Positions 52,765 to 61,626 of a stretch of 64,000 bases of DNA are shown here, piece after piece. Both the position numbers and the translations under genes were made by a program. Source of the stretch: RUG12461 sp045657665 (GTDB lineage: Bacteria; Bacillota; Clostridia; Lachnospirales; Lachnospiraceae); the NCBI GenBank assembly GCA_045657665.1, contig JAZOTN010000023.1, positions 1 to 64,000 of the forward strand. The letters are read 5' to 3'. How positions within the stretch are numbered: position 1 is the stretch's first letter; every line of letters starts with the position of its first letter. The notes beneath the pieces were generated by a model. The model was not told the origin of the DNA. It did not search any database and was given only the letters and a program-made list of their open reading frames with translations.

Positions 52765-53400
52765 ATGAGCAAACGGGATGAACTGAAAAAACTTCGAAAT
52801 GCACAAAAAAATACGCATTCAGATGATACTCCGGCAGAAGACTATAGCAAAAATGCCGCAGAAGCACTGGAAACGGAAAATGAACCCTCTGTTCAAGAAG
52901 AAATAGCGCCTGAAAAAGAGATTTCCGTGCAAGCTCCGGTAAAACAGGAGCCTATCATAAAAAAAGAGTCTATCAGCCATTCTTCTGATGAAATCGTTTC
53001 CCGGAAAGAACGGGAGATTGCAACATACTCCATTTCTAATCTTCCAGGTAAACGTATTTCTGTATCCCTCAAAATCGATAATAAAAACTGGATGCATCGT
53101 ACCGCTATGCGGTGTGGCCTTTCAATTCAGGATTATGTGAATATCCTGATTGAAGAAGCATGGGAAAGAGAAAAACAAAATCCTTACGTAGGGAATGATG
53201 AAGACCCGCTTCCGGAGCGTATTCCATCAAATCAAACCGTACTGGTTGCAATTAAGCTCTCAAATGAAAATATTGATCGTTCTAAAAGGCTTAGAGCAGC
53301 GCATTATATGACAATGACCGGATATATGAACTATCTTATTGAAAAAGAGATGGAGCGTGAAAAAGAAAGTGGTATGCGAAAAGCCATATTTGATGATTAA
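52765..53400 (+). CDS. Probable partition partner protein (ParB-like role)
   Basis: Not a canonical ParB: no HTH-plus-CTPase motif is visible. Residues 1-95 are Glu/Lys-rich and probably disordered. The last 110 residues contain two related blocks: SLKIDNKNWMHRTAMRCGLSIQDYVNILIEEAWERE and AIKLSNENIDRSKRLRAAHYMTMTGYMNYLIEKEMERE. Each looks like a strand followed by two helices, as in ribbon-helix-helix DNA-binding proteins. A tandem ribbon-helix-helix fold would suit a centromere-binding protein. The position, 3 bases after parA, supports this. Confidence 0.6.
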   Translation: MSKRDELKKLRNAQKNTHSDDTPAEDYSKNAAEALETENEPSVQEEIAPEKEISVQAPVKQEPIIKKESISHSSDEIVSRKEREIATYSISNLPGKRISVSLKIDNKNWMHRTAMRCGLSIQDYVNILIEEAWEREKQNPYVGNDEDPLPERIPSNQTVLVAIKLSNENIDRSKRLRAAHYMTMTGYMNYLIEKEMEREKESGMRKAIFDD

Positions 53401-53740
53401 TGTATGTTTATGACGTTGTTCTATTTATTTATATAAAACAACGATTTAATTTATTTATATTATATTAGAACAGCAAGAATCGCATAAAATCAATAATAAT
53501 TAAACTTTTTTTAAAGAAAAAAAAGAGTAACTTTGAGAGACTAAGGGACAAGAAAGAGAAAAAATAGCAAGGATCCCAGAAAAAAAGGAGTAAGAAACGG
53601 GAAAAAAAGAACCGCTGCAACCAGATAGTAAAGGCAAAAATAGGATAAGAGAACGGGAAAAAAGAGTAAGAAACAAAAAAAAAGGAGTCGAGAAATTAAC
53701 GGTAAAAAAGGAGCAAACAGAAGGCTTCTTTTTTTAACGA

Positions 53741-54117
53741 TAAAAATGGAATGAATTATGGTGAAAAGAACGAGTAAAATGGAATATGGAAATAGAAAGG
53801 ATTTGATTTTTGCCGAGAGAAATGGAGCGTTAACTGTCAATATGAGAGAAAAAAAGGAGTATTTAGACGAAAAAATGGAACGAAAATAGTATAGTGAGAG
53901 AAAAATGGAATAACTAGCATGGGATTTGGAGTGTTCGTTCCCTTTTTACGTCAAAAAGAACTTGAGAATAAAGCAGTATAAGGTATTCCGAATTATTGGA
54001 AGAATCGTTGAAACACTGTATATACGGAAAGAACGAGTAAAGTGGAATGGCAAAACGAGCGAAATGGAAATACTTTGACAATAATATGGAATGCATTTAA
54101 CGGAGTAAAATGGAAAA
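53741..54117. repeat. Iteron field upstream of the replication initiator
   Basis: About nine copies of a motif around AAATGGAA, most with GAGTAAAATGGAAT or GAGAAAAATGGAA context, start near 53742, 53773, 53818, 53868, 53899, 54036, 54058, 54080 and 54104. Weaker relatives (GGGAAAAAAGAG type) lie at 53580-53700. Spacing is irregular, with some pairs about 22-31 bp apart. Such direct repeats are where Rep_3 initiators bind to start and control replication. The rest of 53401-53740 is very A-rich and shows no gene. Confidence 0.75.
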
Positions 54118-54123
54118 ATTATC

Positions 54124-54152
54124 TTGACGGTGCCAATACACTCTTTTATAAT
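54124..54152 (+). promoter_or_regulatory. Promoter of the rep gene
   Basis: TTGACG (54124-54129), a 17-bp spacer and TATAAT (54147-54152) lie directly after the last iteron. Initiator bound to the nearest iterons could repress its own gene here. Confidence 0.75.
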
Positions 54153-54175
54153 TTTTTTGTAAAGGAGTATTTGAC

Positions 54176-55600
54176 GTGAACAAAGACAGCACTGCAGAAG
54201 GCCGAAAGATCCTGGAACACGAGGAGATTGCTCGTTCCAATAATCTGATCACGGCACGTTACAAAGCAACGCTAACAGAAAACAAGATGACTGTTCTTGC
54301 TCTGAAGAAATCTACGCAGGATGACTACGGAAGGCACGTAGCAGTCTTTACGGCGCAGGAGTTGAAACAGATCATGGGTCACCACAATGGCAGCTTCTAC
54401 CAGCAGCTGAAAGAAACAGCACAGAAAATGCAAAGTCGGCAGCTGGCGATCGAAGATGTGGAAAAAAAGAGATTTCGTTATATGTCTGTGATCGACACAG
54501 CAGAATTCTCTAACGGGATCTTCCGTGTTTCTTTTAATGTGGATATCAACAATTACATAGATGATCTGAAACAGAATTTCACCATTATGAATATGGGAAT
54601 CCTTGTAGATTTTACTTCCACCTATGCATACCGTTTGTATGAGATCCTGAAGGCACAGGAATATCTGATTGATAAAAAGGGTGATGAAAATGGTGAATAT
54701 TGTATCCCGTATACGGTAGCGGAGCTTAAAGTTGCGGTGGGCTGTGTCGACACATCGACGCAGGCGGTAAGAGAGGAGATGACCCGTAAGAATCCTGATT
54801 ATGACAAGATTGTTGATAATCTCGCGGAAGAAAAGCACTTTGAAAAATGGTATGATTTCAAGAAAAATGTGTTGGATGTAGCGGAGCGGCAGATCAACGA
54901 AAAAAGTGACTTGCATGTCCGATATGAGTTGATACGATCTGGACGAGGCGGAAAAGTTAATCGAGTTTTAATTTATATTAGCCGCAATGAGAGCTATAGA
55001 GATAAAAGGGGTAAAAGCGGTGAGATCCGGATTGACGATGAAAGAACCGTTGTCAGTGAGAATGAAAATATCCGCGCAAGGATCGATGAGATCATTGCTT
55101 ATATGCCGGAATATGAGGATGAGGTCACGAGAAAAGTGGCCAGGGTATTTTTGGAGAAAGCACAATACAATGTTGAGCGTGTAAAAGGCGCCTATGATTA
55201 TGTGATTGATAAAAGGGATGTAAAAGACTTTGTCAGCTACATGATTGACGCCATATCAAAAGGATATGCCGAAAAGCCGCATAAAAAACCAGATGAAATA
55301 TTCACGAAGGAACCGCAGAAACAGCGGATTTCAGTGGATGCAGTCCGGTTTGATGATCTTGATGAAGAGGAAGAACAGGTGATACCAAATAAAGAGAAAG
55401 CTTCTCCTGGAACTCGATCTGATTCGACATCCGAAGGAGATAAAGAGTCAGCTGCGCTTGATCTGATCGGTACCATGGAGGAAACAGAGGAGTGGAAGCG
55501 CTATACAACTCAGCTTTCTCTGCCGTATGATCTGCTTCTTCGAGTGAAAGGAGCTATGTGGCTTCTGGAGGATTATGCAAAATGGAGAGAACAGCAATAA
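54176..55600 (+). CDS. Replication initiator of the Rep_3 (RepB/RepA) type
   Basis: The 474-residue protein starts with a GTG 8 bases after AAAGGAG. The N-terminal region matches initiators of plasmid Rep_3 type: SNNLITARYKATLTENKMTVLALKK, FTAQELKQIMG, LQAIEDV-like QLAIEDVEKKRFRYMSVIDTAEFSNGIFRVSFN, and the second winged helix TYAYRLYEILKAQEYL (about 145-160) through EKWYDFKKNVLDVAERQINEKS. The C-terminal 190 residues are a charged extension with no recognised domain. It binds the iterons upstream and recruits the host replisome. It is convergent with the recombinase gene, with a terminator between. Confidence 0.85.
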   Translation: MNKDSTAEGRKILEHEEIARSNNLITARYKATLTENKMTVLALKKSTQDDYGRHVAVFTAQELKQIMGHHNGSFYQQLKETAQKMQSRQLAIEDVEKKRFRYMSVIDTAEFSNGIFRVSFNVDINNYIDDLKQNFTIMNMGILVDFTSTYAYRLYEILKAQEYLIDKKGDENGEYCIPYTVAELKVAVGCVDTSTQAVREEMTRKNPDYDKIVDNLAEEKHFEKWYDFKKNVLDVAERQINEKSDLHVRYELIRSGRGGKVNRVLIYISRNESYRDKRGKSGEIRIDDERTVVSENENIRARIDEIIAYMPEYEDEVTRKVARVFLEKAQYNVERVKGAYDYVIDKRDVKDFVSYMIDAISKGYAEKPHKKPDEIFTKEPQKQRISVDAVRFDDLDEEEEQVIPNKEKASPGTRSDSTSEGDKESAALDLIGTMEETEEWKRYTTQLSLPYDLLLRVKGAMWLLEDYAKWREQQ

Positions 55601-55627
55601 AAAAGACTGAATTCATCAGTCTTTTTT
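55599..55627. terminator. Bidirectional terminator between rep and the recombinase-like gene
   Basis: AAAAAAGACTGA (55599-55610) pairs with TCAGTCTTTTTT (55616-55627) around a 5-base loop, with A and T runs on both sides. It serves both convergent genes. Confidence 0.9.
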
Positions 55628-56563
55628 ATTAGTTCCATTTTTTTCAGCAATATCTGAAAGAGGGCGTATCATAATGTTTGTATAGTCAACGGCGGCGACG
55701 TAGAGTTCCGGAAGGACTTTATCGAACCGCCGCATCCATTCCGGAGCAATTCCGATATAGCGTGCCACATCAGCAGGTGCTGCTCCGCAGACCAGCATAT
55801 AAGCAGCGGATCCATTCCGGATATCACTTAATGTAAAATGTGGAGTTTCCTCCGAGGGCAGATATTTTAAATACAGACGCTCCAGATCTCTTATGCGAAG
55901 AGGATTGCCCCGCTTATTATGAAAGAGATAGGCGGATTGGGAAACCTCACTGTCCCCGATAAATTCCTGGATCATACTGAGTATATCCGGCGGCAGCTTT
56001 ACATACCGTTTTGTATTTCGGAAACAATACTCAATTCCAACATTCCCGTTCTTATCCTGAACAAAATCCTCATATTTTAAAATACAGATTTCTCCGGCTG
56101 ACAGTGCACAGCGTATCATCAAAGATAAAATGAGATAGAGCTGCGGATCATCCTCCGCTTTTTGAAGGATATGATTGAGATCATCAATATCAGGGACATT
56201 TTTTGGTGTCAGGTATTCTTCATCCTGCGGGATGGAAACCTTTTGGAACGGATTATGGAGATAACTTTGCTGGAGTTCGAAAAGGTAGGAATGGCGAAGT
56301 ATGAAATTGGAAACGGATTTCAGCCTTGCCAGCTTCACCCGGATGGTTTTAAGAGACTGCTTTCCGCTGTTTCGGAGCATCAGCAGATGATTGAAGTAAG
56401 ACTGGGCATCTGCTTCGCTCAGAACTAAAAAATCCTTCTTTAAATAATGACAGATGTCCTTCAAAATCGCGAAATAATCAGATTTTGATTTTGGCGTATT
56501 AAGCGTTTTTGCGAACATCGGCCAGATTTCATTTTCAAATAAAGGTGAAAAAAAATCGTCCAT
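55616..56563 (-). CDS. Tyrosine-recombinase-like protein with degenerate active site
   Basis: The 315-residue protein has a SAM-like N-terminal domain (about 1-110) and a phage-integrase-type catalytic fold (about 120-290), LILSLMIRCALSAGEICILKYEDFV then FTLSDIRNGSAAYMLVCGAAPADVARYIG. The usual GLR (Arg I) reads ALS, the LGH reads YIGI, and no clear Tyr follows at the normal distance (a Phe stands near the place). Only one catalytic Arg (DIRN) seems kept. It may bind DNA, for example at a dimer-resolution site, without cutting. It lies next to rep, as recombinases often do on plasmids. Confidence 0.65.
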   Translation of the reverse strand: MDDFFSPLFENEIWPMFAKTLNTPKSKSDYFAILKDICHYLKKDFLVLSEADAQSYFNHLLMLRNSGKQSLKTIRVKLARLKSVSNFILRHSYLFELQQSYLHNPFQKVSIPQDEEYLTPKNVPDIDDLNHILQKAEDDPQLYLILSLMIRCALSAGEICILKYEDFVQDKNGNVGIEYCFRNTKRYVKLPPDILSMIQEFIGDSEVSQSAYLFHNKRGNPLRIRDLERLYLKYLPSEETPHFTLSDIRNGSAAYMLVCGAAPADVARYIGIAPEWMRRFDKVLPELYVAAVDYTNIMIRPLSDIAEKNGTNKKD

Positions 56564-56866
56564 TACACCACCATATCGTCGTCATATATATAGAGCAGCC
56601 ATAATTATAATATGTGACATGTAAAAAAACAAGGAAATTTTTTTAAGGATGTATCAAAACCTGTTATTAACGGAAAAAACGAAAAACAACATGAAATAAT
56701 AAAAGAGTTAGGATAAGAAAAATACAGTTTGCCTGTTGAAAACCACTAGAGCATTTTCGGTAATATATGGCGTCGATCCAAGTTTGATTGATTTTTGAAA
56801 AAAAATGCGATAAGATAGCTATTAGCGTGAAAGAACGGTCGATCAGGCCGGGAAAGGAGAGTCGGT
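56564..56866. other. Intergenic region upstream of mgtE
   Basis: This 303-bp stretch has no supportable gene. It must hold the promoter for mgtE; a TTGAAA-like box followed by GATAAGAT lies near 56795-56815. I looked for a magnesium-sensing riboswitch and do not recognise an M-box. Confidence 0.4.
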
Positions 56867-58300
56867 ATGGCAGAATTGGAATTGACAGAAGAGAAGACAG
56901 AAGAACCGGTTGACCGAAAGGCACCGGAGAGACCGGATTATGCGGAAGACATTGCTGCTCTGATCAAAAATACTGACTCTCTGAAAGAGCTTCGGGAACT
57001 TCTGGAGGCTTACCATGAAAACGATATAGCTGATGCGCTTCCGCTTTTGACATCAACAGAGCGTAAAAAGCTTTATCGAAGCATCGGAATGGATAAGACT
57101 TCCGAGATTTTTACCTATCTTGACGATGTCAGCACTTATCTGGATGAGATCGACGCGGAAAAAGCGGCAGATATTGTCGAGGGAATGGATGCGGACGATG
57201 CAGTTGATGTCCTTGACGAACTGGATGAAAACAAACGTCAGGAGTTGACTGATCTTCTGGAGGAAGATGCCAAGAAGGATATCGATCTGATCAGTTCCTA
57301 TACGGATGATGAGATCGGCAGCAAGATGACGACCAACTATGTTTCCATGAATCGAGGTCTTTCCATTGCCGATGCGATGAAATCGCTTGTTCGTCAGGCG
57401 GCCGATAATGATAATATCTCAACAATCTATACTGTAAACGATGACGGAACCTTTTACGGGGCGCTCGAGCTGACCGATCTGATACGAGCCAGAAAAGACG
57501 ATAACATGGCCGAGCTGATCACGACCTCGTATCCTTATGTCTATGCAACGGAAACGATTGATGAATGTTTTGAGGATCTGAGAGATTATTCGGAGGATTC
57601 GATACCGGTTCTGGATCATGATATGAGAATTCTCGGGGTTATTACTTCACAGGATATCGTCGAAGTTGTCGATGAGGAAATGGGAGAGGACTACGCAAAG
57701 CTGGCAGGTCTTCTTGCAGAAGAAGAGATGAAGGAACCGCTTAAGGAAAGTATAAGAAAGCGAATCCCCTGGCTGGTGATATTGCTGTTCCTTGGTCTTT
57801 TGGTGTCATCGGTTGTCGGGTCATTTGAAGGCGTGATTGCTTCACTGCCGGCGATTGTCAGTTTCCAGTCGGTTATTCTTGGCATGTCCGGAAATGCCGG
57901 AACGCAGTCACTGGCTGTTACGATCCGTGTGATCTCTGATGAGGAATTAACCGGAAAGCAGAAAGTGGGACTGGTTTTTAAGGAAATGAGAGTCGGTCTA
58001 GTAAACGGACTGCTGATCGGAGGCCTTGCTTTTTGTGTTTCGGCTCTTTTTATCATCCTGTCAAAGGGAATCGCCGGCGTTGCTGCATTTATGATGGCCG
58101 GATGCGTCGGCGTTGCTCTGGTGCTTGCCATGATGGTATCCAGTTGTACCGGCGCGGCAATACCGCTGTTTTTTAAAAGAATCGGTGTAGATCCTGCGGT
58201 GGCAAGCGGCCCACTTATTTCCACGTTGAATGATCTGATCGCCGTAATTGCCTATTATGGGCTGGCATGGCTTCTTTTAATTCAGGTATTGAATCTCTAA
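56867..58300 (+). CDS. mgtE: MgtE-type magnesium transporter
   Basis: Layout of 477 residues: acidic MgtE N domain (about 45-150, LPLLTSTERKKLYRSIG), CBS pair (about 155-280, VSMNRGLSIADAMKSLV and TSYPYVYATETIDECFEDL), a plug helix and a five-helix membrane domain from about 300, with the family mark GMSGNAGTQSLAVTIR (about 342-357). The cytosolic part senses magnesium and gates the channel. The start follows GGAAAGGAG. The run of hairpins at 58295-58420 follows the gene. Confidence 0.93.
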   Translation: MAELELTEEKTEEPVDRKAPERPDYAEDIAALIKNTDSLKELRELLEAYHENDIADALPLLTSTERKKLYRSIGMDKTSEIFTYLDDVSTYLDEIDAEKAADIVEGMDADDAVDVLDELDENKRQELTDLLEEDAKKDIDLISSYTDDEIGSKMTTNYVSMNRGLSIADAMKSLVRQAADNDNISTIYTVNDDGTFYGALELTDLIRARKDDNMAELITTSYPYVYATETIDECFEDLRDYSEDSIPVLDHDMRILGVITSQDIVEVVDEEMGEDYAKLAGLLAEEEMKEPLKESIRKRIPWLVILLFLGLLVSSVVGSFEGVIASLPAIVSFQSVILGMSGNAGTQSLAVTIRVISDEELTGKQKVGLVFKEMRVGLVNGLLIGGLAFCVSALFIILSKGIAGVAAFMMAGCVGVALVLAMMVSSCTGAAIPLFFKRIGVDPAVASGPLISTLNDLIAVIAYYGLAWLLLIQVLNL

Positions 58301-58420
58301 GGAAAGACGGATTAAATCAGGCTTTCCTTAGAGACCTCCGGCAGGAAGCGCAGAAAATCGCAGTTGAAGACGCTTCGCGTCGCGATTTTCGCGCGGGAAA
58401 CGCTTTAATCAGCGTTTCCC
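58295..58420. repeat. Three successive hairpins after mgtE
   Basis: Hairpin 1: CTCTAAGGAAAG (58295-58306) with CTTTCCTTAGAG (58322-58333), overlapping the stop of mgtE. Hairpin 2: GAAAATCGC (58353-58361) with GCGATTTTC (58382-58390), containing an inner GACGC/GCGTC stem. Hairpin 3: GGGAAACGCT (58395-58404) with AGCGTTTCCC (58411-58420). All stems are perfect except for the bulge in the second. None has a long T run. The first and third share a TTAAATCAG/TTAATCAG loop and a TTCCC(T)TAG end, suggesting a duplicated element. Confidence 0.65.
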
Positions 58421-58445
58421 TAGAATAACCCCGGCAATCAACTGT

Positions 58446-60041
58446 TTATTGGGGAATTGCAACCGCAGAAGGATCGATGAGACCGAGTGCTGCTGCGAGT
58501 GCAGCCTGTTCTGCTGCGGCCTGAGCGGCTGCAGCGGCATCATTTGCAGCTTTTTGCTCTGCGGCATTTTCTGCGGCATCCTTATCGTAGGAATATGCAT
58601 TCGAGATACGTGCGTTCTCTGCAGTCAGTACTACAGGGTCACGATAGTACGCGATCACGGGCGTGCCCTTTTCCACAATCCCGAAAAGCTCTTCTGCGGC
58701 TTCTTTCGGAACATTGATGCATCCGTGAGAACCACTCGTTTTATAGATCTCTCCGCCAAACGCACTGCGCCAGTCTGCGTCGTGTATTCCCACGTTATAG
58801 GCAAAAGGCATGAAATAGGTGACATCAGACTGATAGTTCTCTCCGACAAGTGTAGCCGGGCTTTCTTTGTAAACAATCTTAAAGATACCGTCCGGTGAAC
58901 CGTTGTTTTTACTGATATTTCCGGATACGATATCGGTATCGAGGACAAGAGAGCCTTCTTTATAATAATAAAGATGCTGGTTGGTATAGTCGATCTCGAT
59001 ATAGGTATCGCCGATATCGTCATCTCCGCGATAAAGAGCGGTTTGTTCATAAACGGGTTCCCGTGTAACGGGTTTTCCGCTCGAAAGATCGGACAGGATC
59101 TGTTCCGCTTCCCCGGCTTTGTCAAGTACCCATCCGTAGTCTCCTCCGCCGATCTGGATAGTATTGCCGTCTGTCGTTTTGAATTCTCTTGTCTTTCCGT
59201 AAGTATTAAGCTCGTAGGCCAGCGACTGTGCATAATCAGCGACTTTTTCTTCGTTGATGGATACGTTTGTGCCGTCGATGTCAAGGAGTGTGGCGATTTT
59301 TCCGCTGTCGAGACGGAGATCTTTTCCTTCAACGAGATATGTGATCTCGGCTTGCATATAGGAATCCATGGAATCCTTGATCAATGAGATTTCCGGACTT
59401 TCCGTGGTAATGGAAGGCGACAGATAGCAATCATCCGAAAGGGTCAGGGTTTCCATCTGGTTTTCCACAGCGTCACGTATTTCCCGCTGGACGTTTTCGG
59501 GGACCACAGTGGTTCCCGCAGCTTCAGGAACGAGTTCATAGCCGGTTTCGGAAACCGTGAGTCTTGCATCCTGTGGCGGCTCCATATTAGAGGGATCCAT
59601 AAATGAAAAGCCGGAAACCAGATCATATAAAGCGGTTTCGTCAAATACGATCTCATCATTGAGCTCGTAGTTCTTTTCGCCGGTAAGATTCCCGAGAAAA
59701 GCTATTCCGACCTGATCGGACAGGATCTGATCAACTTCTCCGGTATTTGTATATCTGCAATTGATATCGTCTCCGCGGACCAGATATTTGTCTCCGTTCC
59801 GATCAAGAACGGTAAGGAGATAGCTGGCTGCCTGGTCAGAAAGCTTTTCTTCCACATAAGCAGCATCCTTTCCGGCGCAGTTAATGCCGAGGATCCGCGT
59901 GTTCGGGAAAAAATGCGTTTCATAATAGATGGAAAAACCGATCAGTGCGATCAGCAATACTGCTGCTGTTCCGATCAGGATCAGCAGCAGAGCGCGTATT
60001 CTGGCGCGCCGTTTTCTTCGTCTGCGTCTTGCTTCGTTCAT
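58446..60041 (-). CDS. Membrane-anchored L,D-transpeptidase (YkuD) with PG-binding_4 domains
   Basis: The protein (531 residues) has a basic N-terminus (RRRRKRRARIR), one membrane helix about 15-37, tandem PG_binding_4-like domains (about 50-330, ILGINCAGKDAAYVEEKL) and a YkuD domain about 345-465 with KTSGSHGCINVPKEA (active Cys about 441, His just before). The tail (about 480-531) is Ala-rich low complexity (DAAAAAQAAAEQAALAAAL). Such enzymes make 3-3 cross-links in peptidoglycan or attach proteins. It runs opposite to mgtE and starts near DUF1846 on the other strand. Confidence 0.88.
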   Translation of the reverse strand: MNEARRRRRKRRARIRALLLILIGTAAVLLIALIGFSIYYETHFFPNTRILGINCAGKDAAYVEEKLSDQAASYLLTVLDRNGDKYLVRGDDINCRYTNTGEVDQILSDQVGIAFLGNLTGEKNYELNDEIVFDETALYDLVSGFSFMDPSNMEPPQDARLTVSETGYELVPEAAGTTVVPENVQREIRDAVENQMETLTLSDDCYLSPSITTESPEISLIKDSMDSYMQAEITYLVEGKDLRLDSGKIATLLDIDGTNVSINEEKVADYAQSLAYELNTYGKTREFKTTDGNTIQIGGGDYGWVLDKAGEAEQILSDLSSGKPVTREPVYEQTALYRGDDDIGDTYIEIDYTNQHLYYYKEGSLVLDTDIVSGNISKNNGSPDGIFKIVYKESPATLVGENYQSDVTYFMPFAYNVGIHDADWRSAFGGEIYKTSGSHGCINVPKEAAEELFGIVEKGTPVIAYYRDPVVLTAENARISNAYSYDKDAAENAAEQKAANDAAAAAQAAAEQAALAAALGLIDPSAVAIPQ

Positions 60042-60147
60042 AGTTTTTATTTTTTCCGACAGATGATGTCAGCGATAGTATATCATAGTGTTTGAAAAAA
60101 AGCATTAAGAGGGTTATAGTAATCCTATTGGAAGTAGGAGGCTGCAT

Positions 60148-61614
60148 ATGAAAAAAACCGGGTTTGACTCAGACAAATATCTAAAGCTTCAATCGGAGCA
60201 TATCAAGGAAAGGATTGCTAAGTTTGGGAAACTGTATCTGGAATTCGGAGGAAAGCTGTATGATGATTATCATGCATCAAGGGTTCTGCCCGGATTTGCG
60301 CCGGATAATAAGCTGAAAATGCTGGAAGAGCTTCAGGATCAGGCGGAGATCATCATCGCGATCAGTGCGGAGGCGATTGAGCAGAATAAGATCCGCAGCG
60401 ACTACGGGATTTCCTATGATGAAGATGTGCTGCGGCTGAAAGAAGTATTTGAAAGCAGAGGTTTTTATGTCAGCAGTATCGTGATCACACAGTATACCGG
60501 TCAGCCGGCAGCCGTAAAATTCCACCAACGTCTGGAGTCACTCGGGATCAAATCATATTTCCATTATGTGATCGAGGGATATCCATCCAACATTCCGCTG
60601 ATCGTCAGCGAAAACGGTTATGGGAAAAATCAGTATATCGAAACAACGCGGCAGCTTGTTGTCGTAACGGCGCCGGGTCCCGGGAGCGGAAAAATGGCTA
60701 CGTGTCTTTCCCAGCTCTATCATGAAAACCAGAGAGGGATCAAAGCGGGCTATGCAAAGTTCGAGACTTTTCCGGTTTGGAATCTTCCGCTGAAGCATCC
60801 GGTAAACCTGGCATATGAGGCGGCAACTGCGGATCTTTCCGATGTAAATATGATCGATCCGTTTCATTTGGAAGCATATGGCGAAACAACGGTCAATTAT
60901 AATCGTGACGTAGAGGTCTTTCCCGTACTGCAGGCGATCTTCGAAGGGATCCTGGGACATTGTCCATATCAGTCGCCCACGGATATGGGCGTGAACATGG
61001 TAGGATTTGCCATATCGGATGATGAGGTGGTTCAGGAAGCAGCAAAACAGGAGATCATCCGAAGATATTTCAATACGGCATGTGCAGTAAAACTGGGAAG
61101 ATCACCGCGCGAGGAACTCTTTAAGGAGGAACTGTTACTGAAGCAGGTAGAGACACGACCGGAGGAACGGAGTGTAGTCCCGGCAGCCCTGGAAAGGGAA
61201 GAAAAAACCGGACATCCTGCAGTTGCCATATCTCTTCCGGACGGTCAGATCGTTACCGGTAAAACAACGGATCTTCTTGGCGCATCTGCTGCCGCGATCA
61301 TGAATGCGCTCAAGGTATGTGCAGGGATCCCTCATGATGTCAAGCTCGTTTCTGAGAATTCCATCCAGCCGATCCAGCATCTGAAAACAGGGTATCTCGG
61401 GGCCAAGAACCCGAGGCTCCATACGGATGAAATCCTGATCGCTCTTTCGGCAAGTGCATCCTACAATCCCTCTGCAAGGCTGGCGCTTGAACAGCTTCCG
61501 AAGCTGCGGGGAGGGGAAGCACATTCCACGGTGATCCTGTCTTCCGTGGATGAAAACATCTTTCGGAGGCTGGGGATTTCATTGACGTGCAACCCGGTCT
61601 ATGAAGCAAAATAG
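60148..61614 (+). CDS. DUF1846 family protein
   Basis: The 488-residue protein starts MKKTGFDSDKYLKLQSEHIKERIAKFGKLYLEFGGKLYDDYHASRVLPGF, the very conserved beginning of DUF1846, and has VVTAPGPGSGKMATCLSQLYHE (about 176-197), a P-loop-like stretch, and FPVWNLPLKHPVNLAYEAATADL. The family is widespread in Firmicutes but has no known function. The start follows AAGTAGGAGGCTGCAT. The K+ channel gene follows after 12 bases, so the two share an operon. Confidence 0.88.
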   Translation: MKKTGFDSDKYLKLQSEHIKERIAKFGKLYLEFGGKLYDDYHASRVLPGFAPDNKLKMLEELQDQAEIIIAISAEAIEQNKIRSDYGISYDEDVLRLKEVFESRGFYVSSIVITQYTGQPAAVKFHQRLESLGIKSYFHYVIEGYPSNIPLIVSENGYGKNQYIETTRQLVVVTAPGPGSGKMATCLSQLYHENQRGIKAGYAKFETFPVWNLPLKHPVNLAYEAATADLSDVNMIDPFHLEAYGETTVNYNRDVEVFPVLQAIFEGILGHCPYQSPTDMGVNMVGFAISDDEVVQEAAKQEIIRRYFNTACAVKLGRSPREELFKEELLLKQVETRPEERSVVPAALEREEKTGHPAVAISLPDGQIVTGKTTDLLGASAAAIMNALKVCAGIPHDVKLVSENSIQPIQHLKTGYLGAKNPRLHTDEILIALSASASYNPSARLALEQLPKLRGGEAHSTVILSSVDENIFRRLGISLTCNPVYEAK

Positions 61615-61626
61615 GTCAGGTTTTTT

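Noticed and set aside
53541..53840. Leftward 99-codon frame in the A-rich region
   Set aside because: Its Leu/Phe-rich product follows from poly-A and iteron DNA read in reverse.
56564..56866. Magnesium (M-box) riboswitch before mgtE
   Set aside because: No recognisable M-box core or paired arms seen; only a possible promoter.
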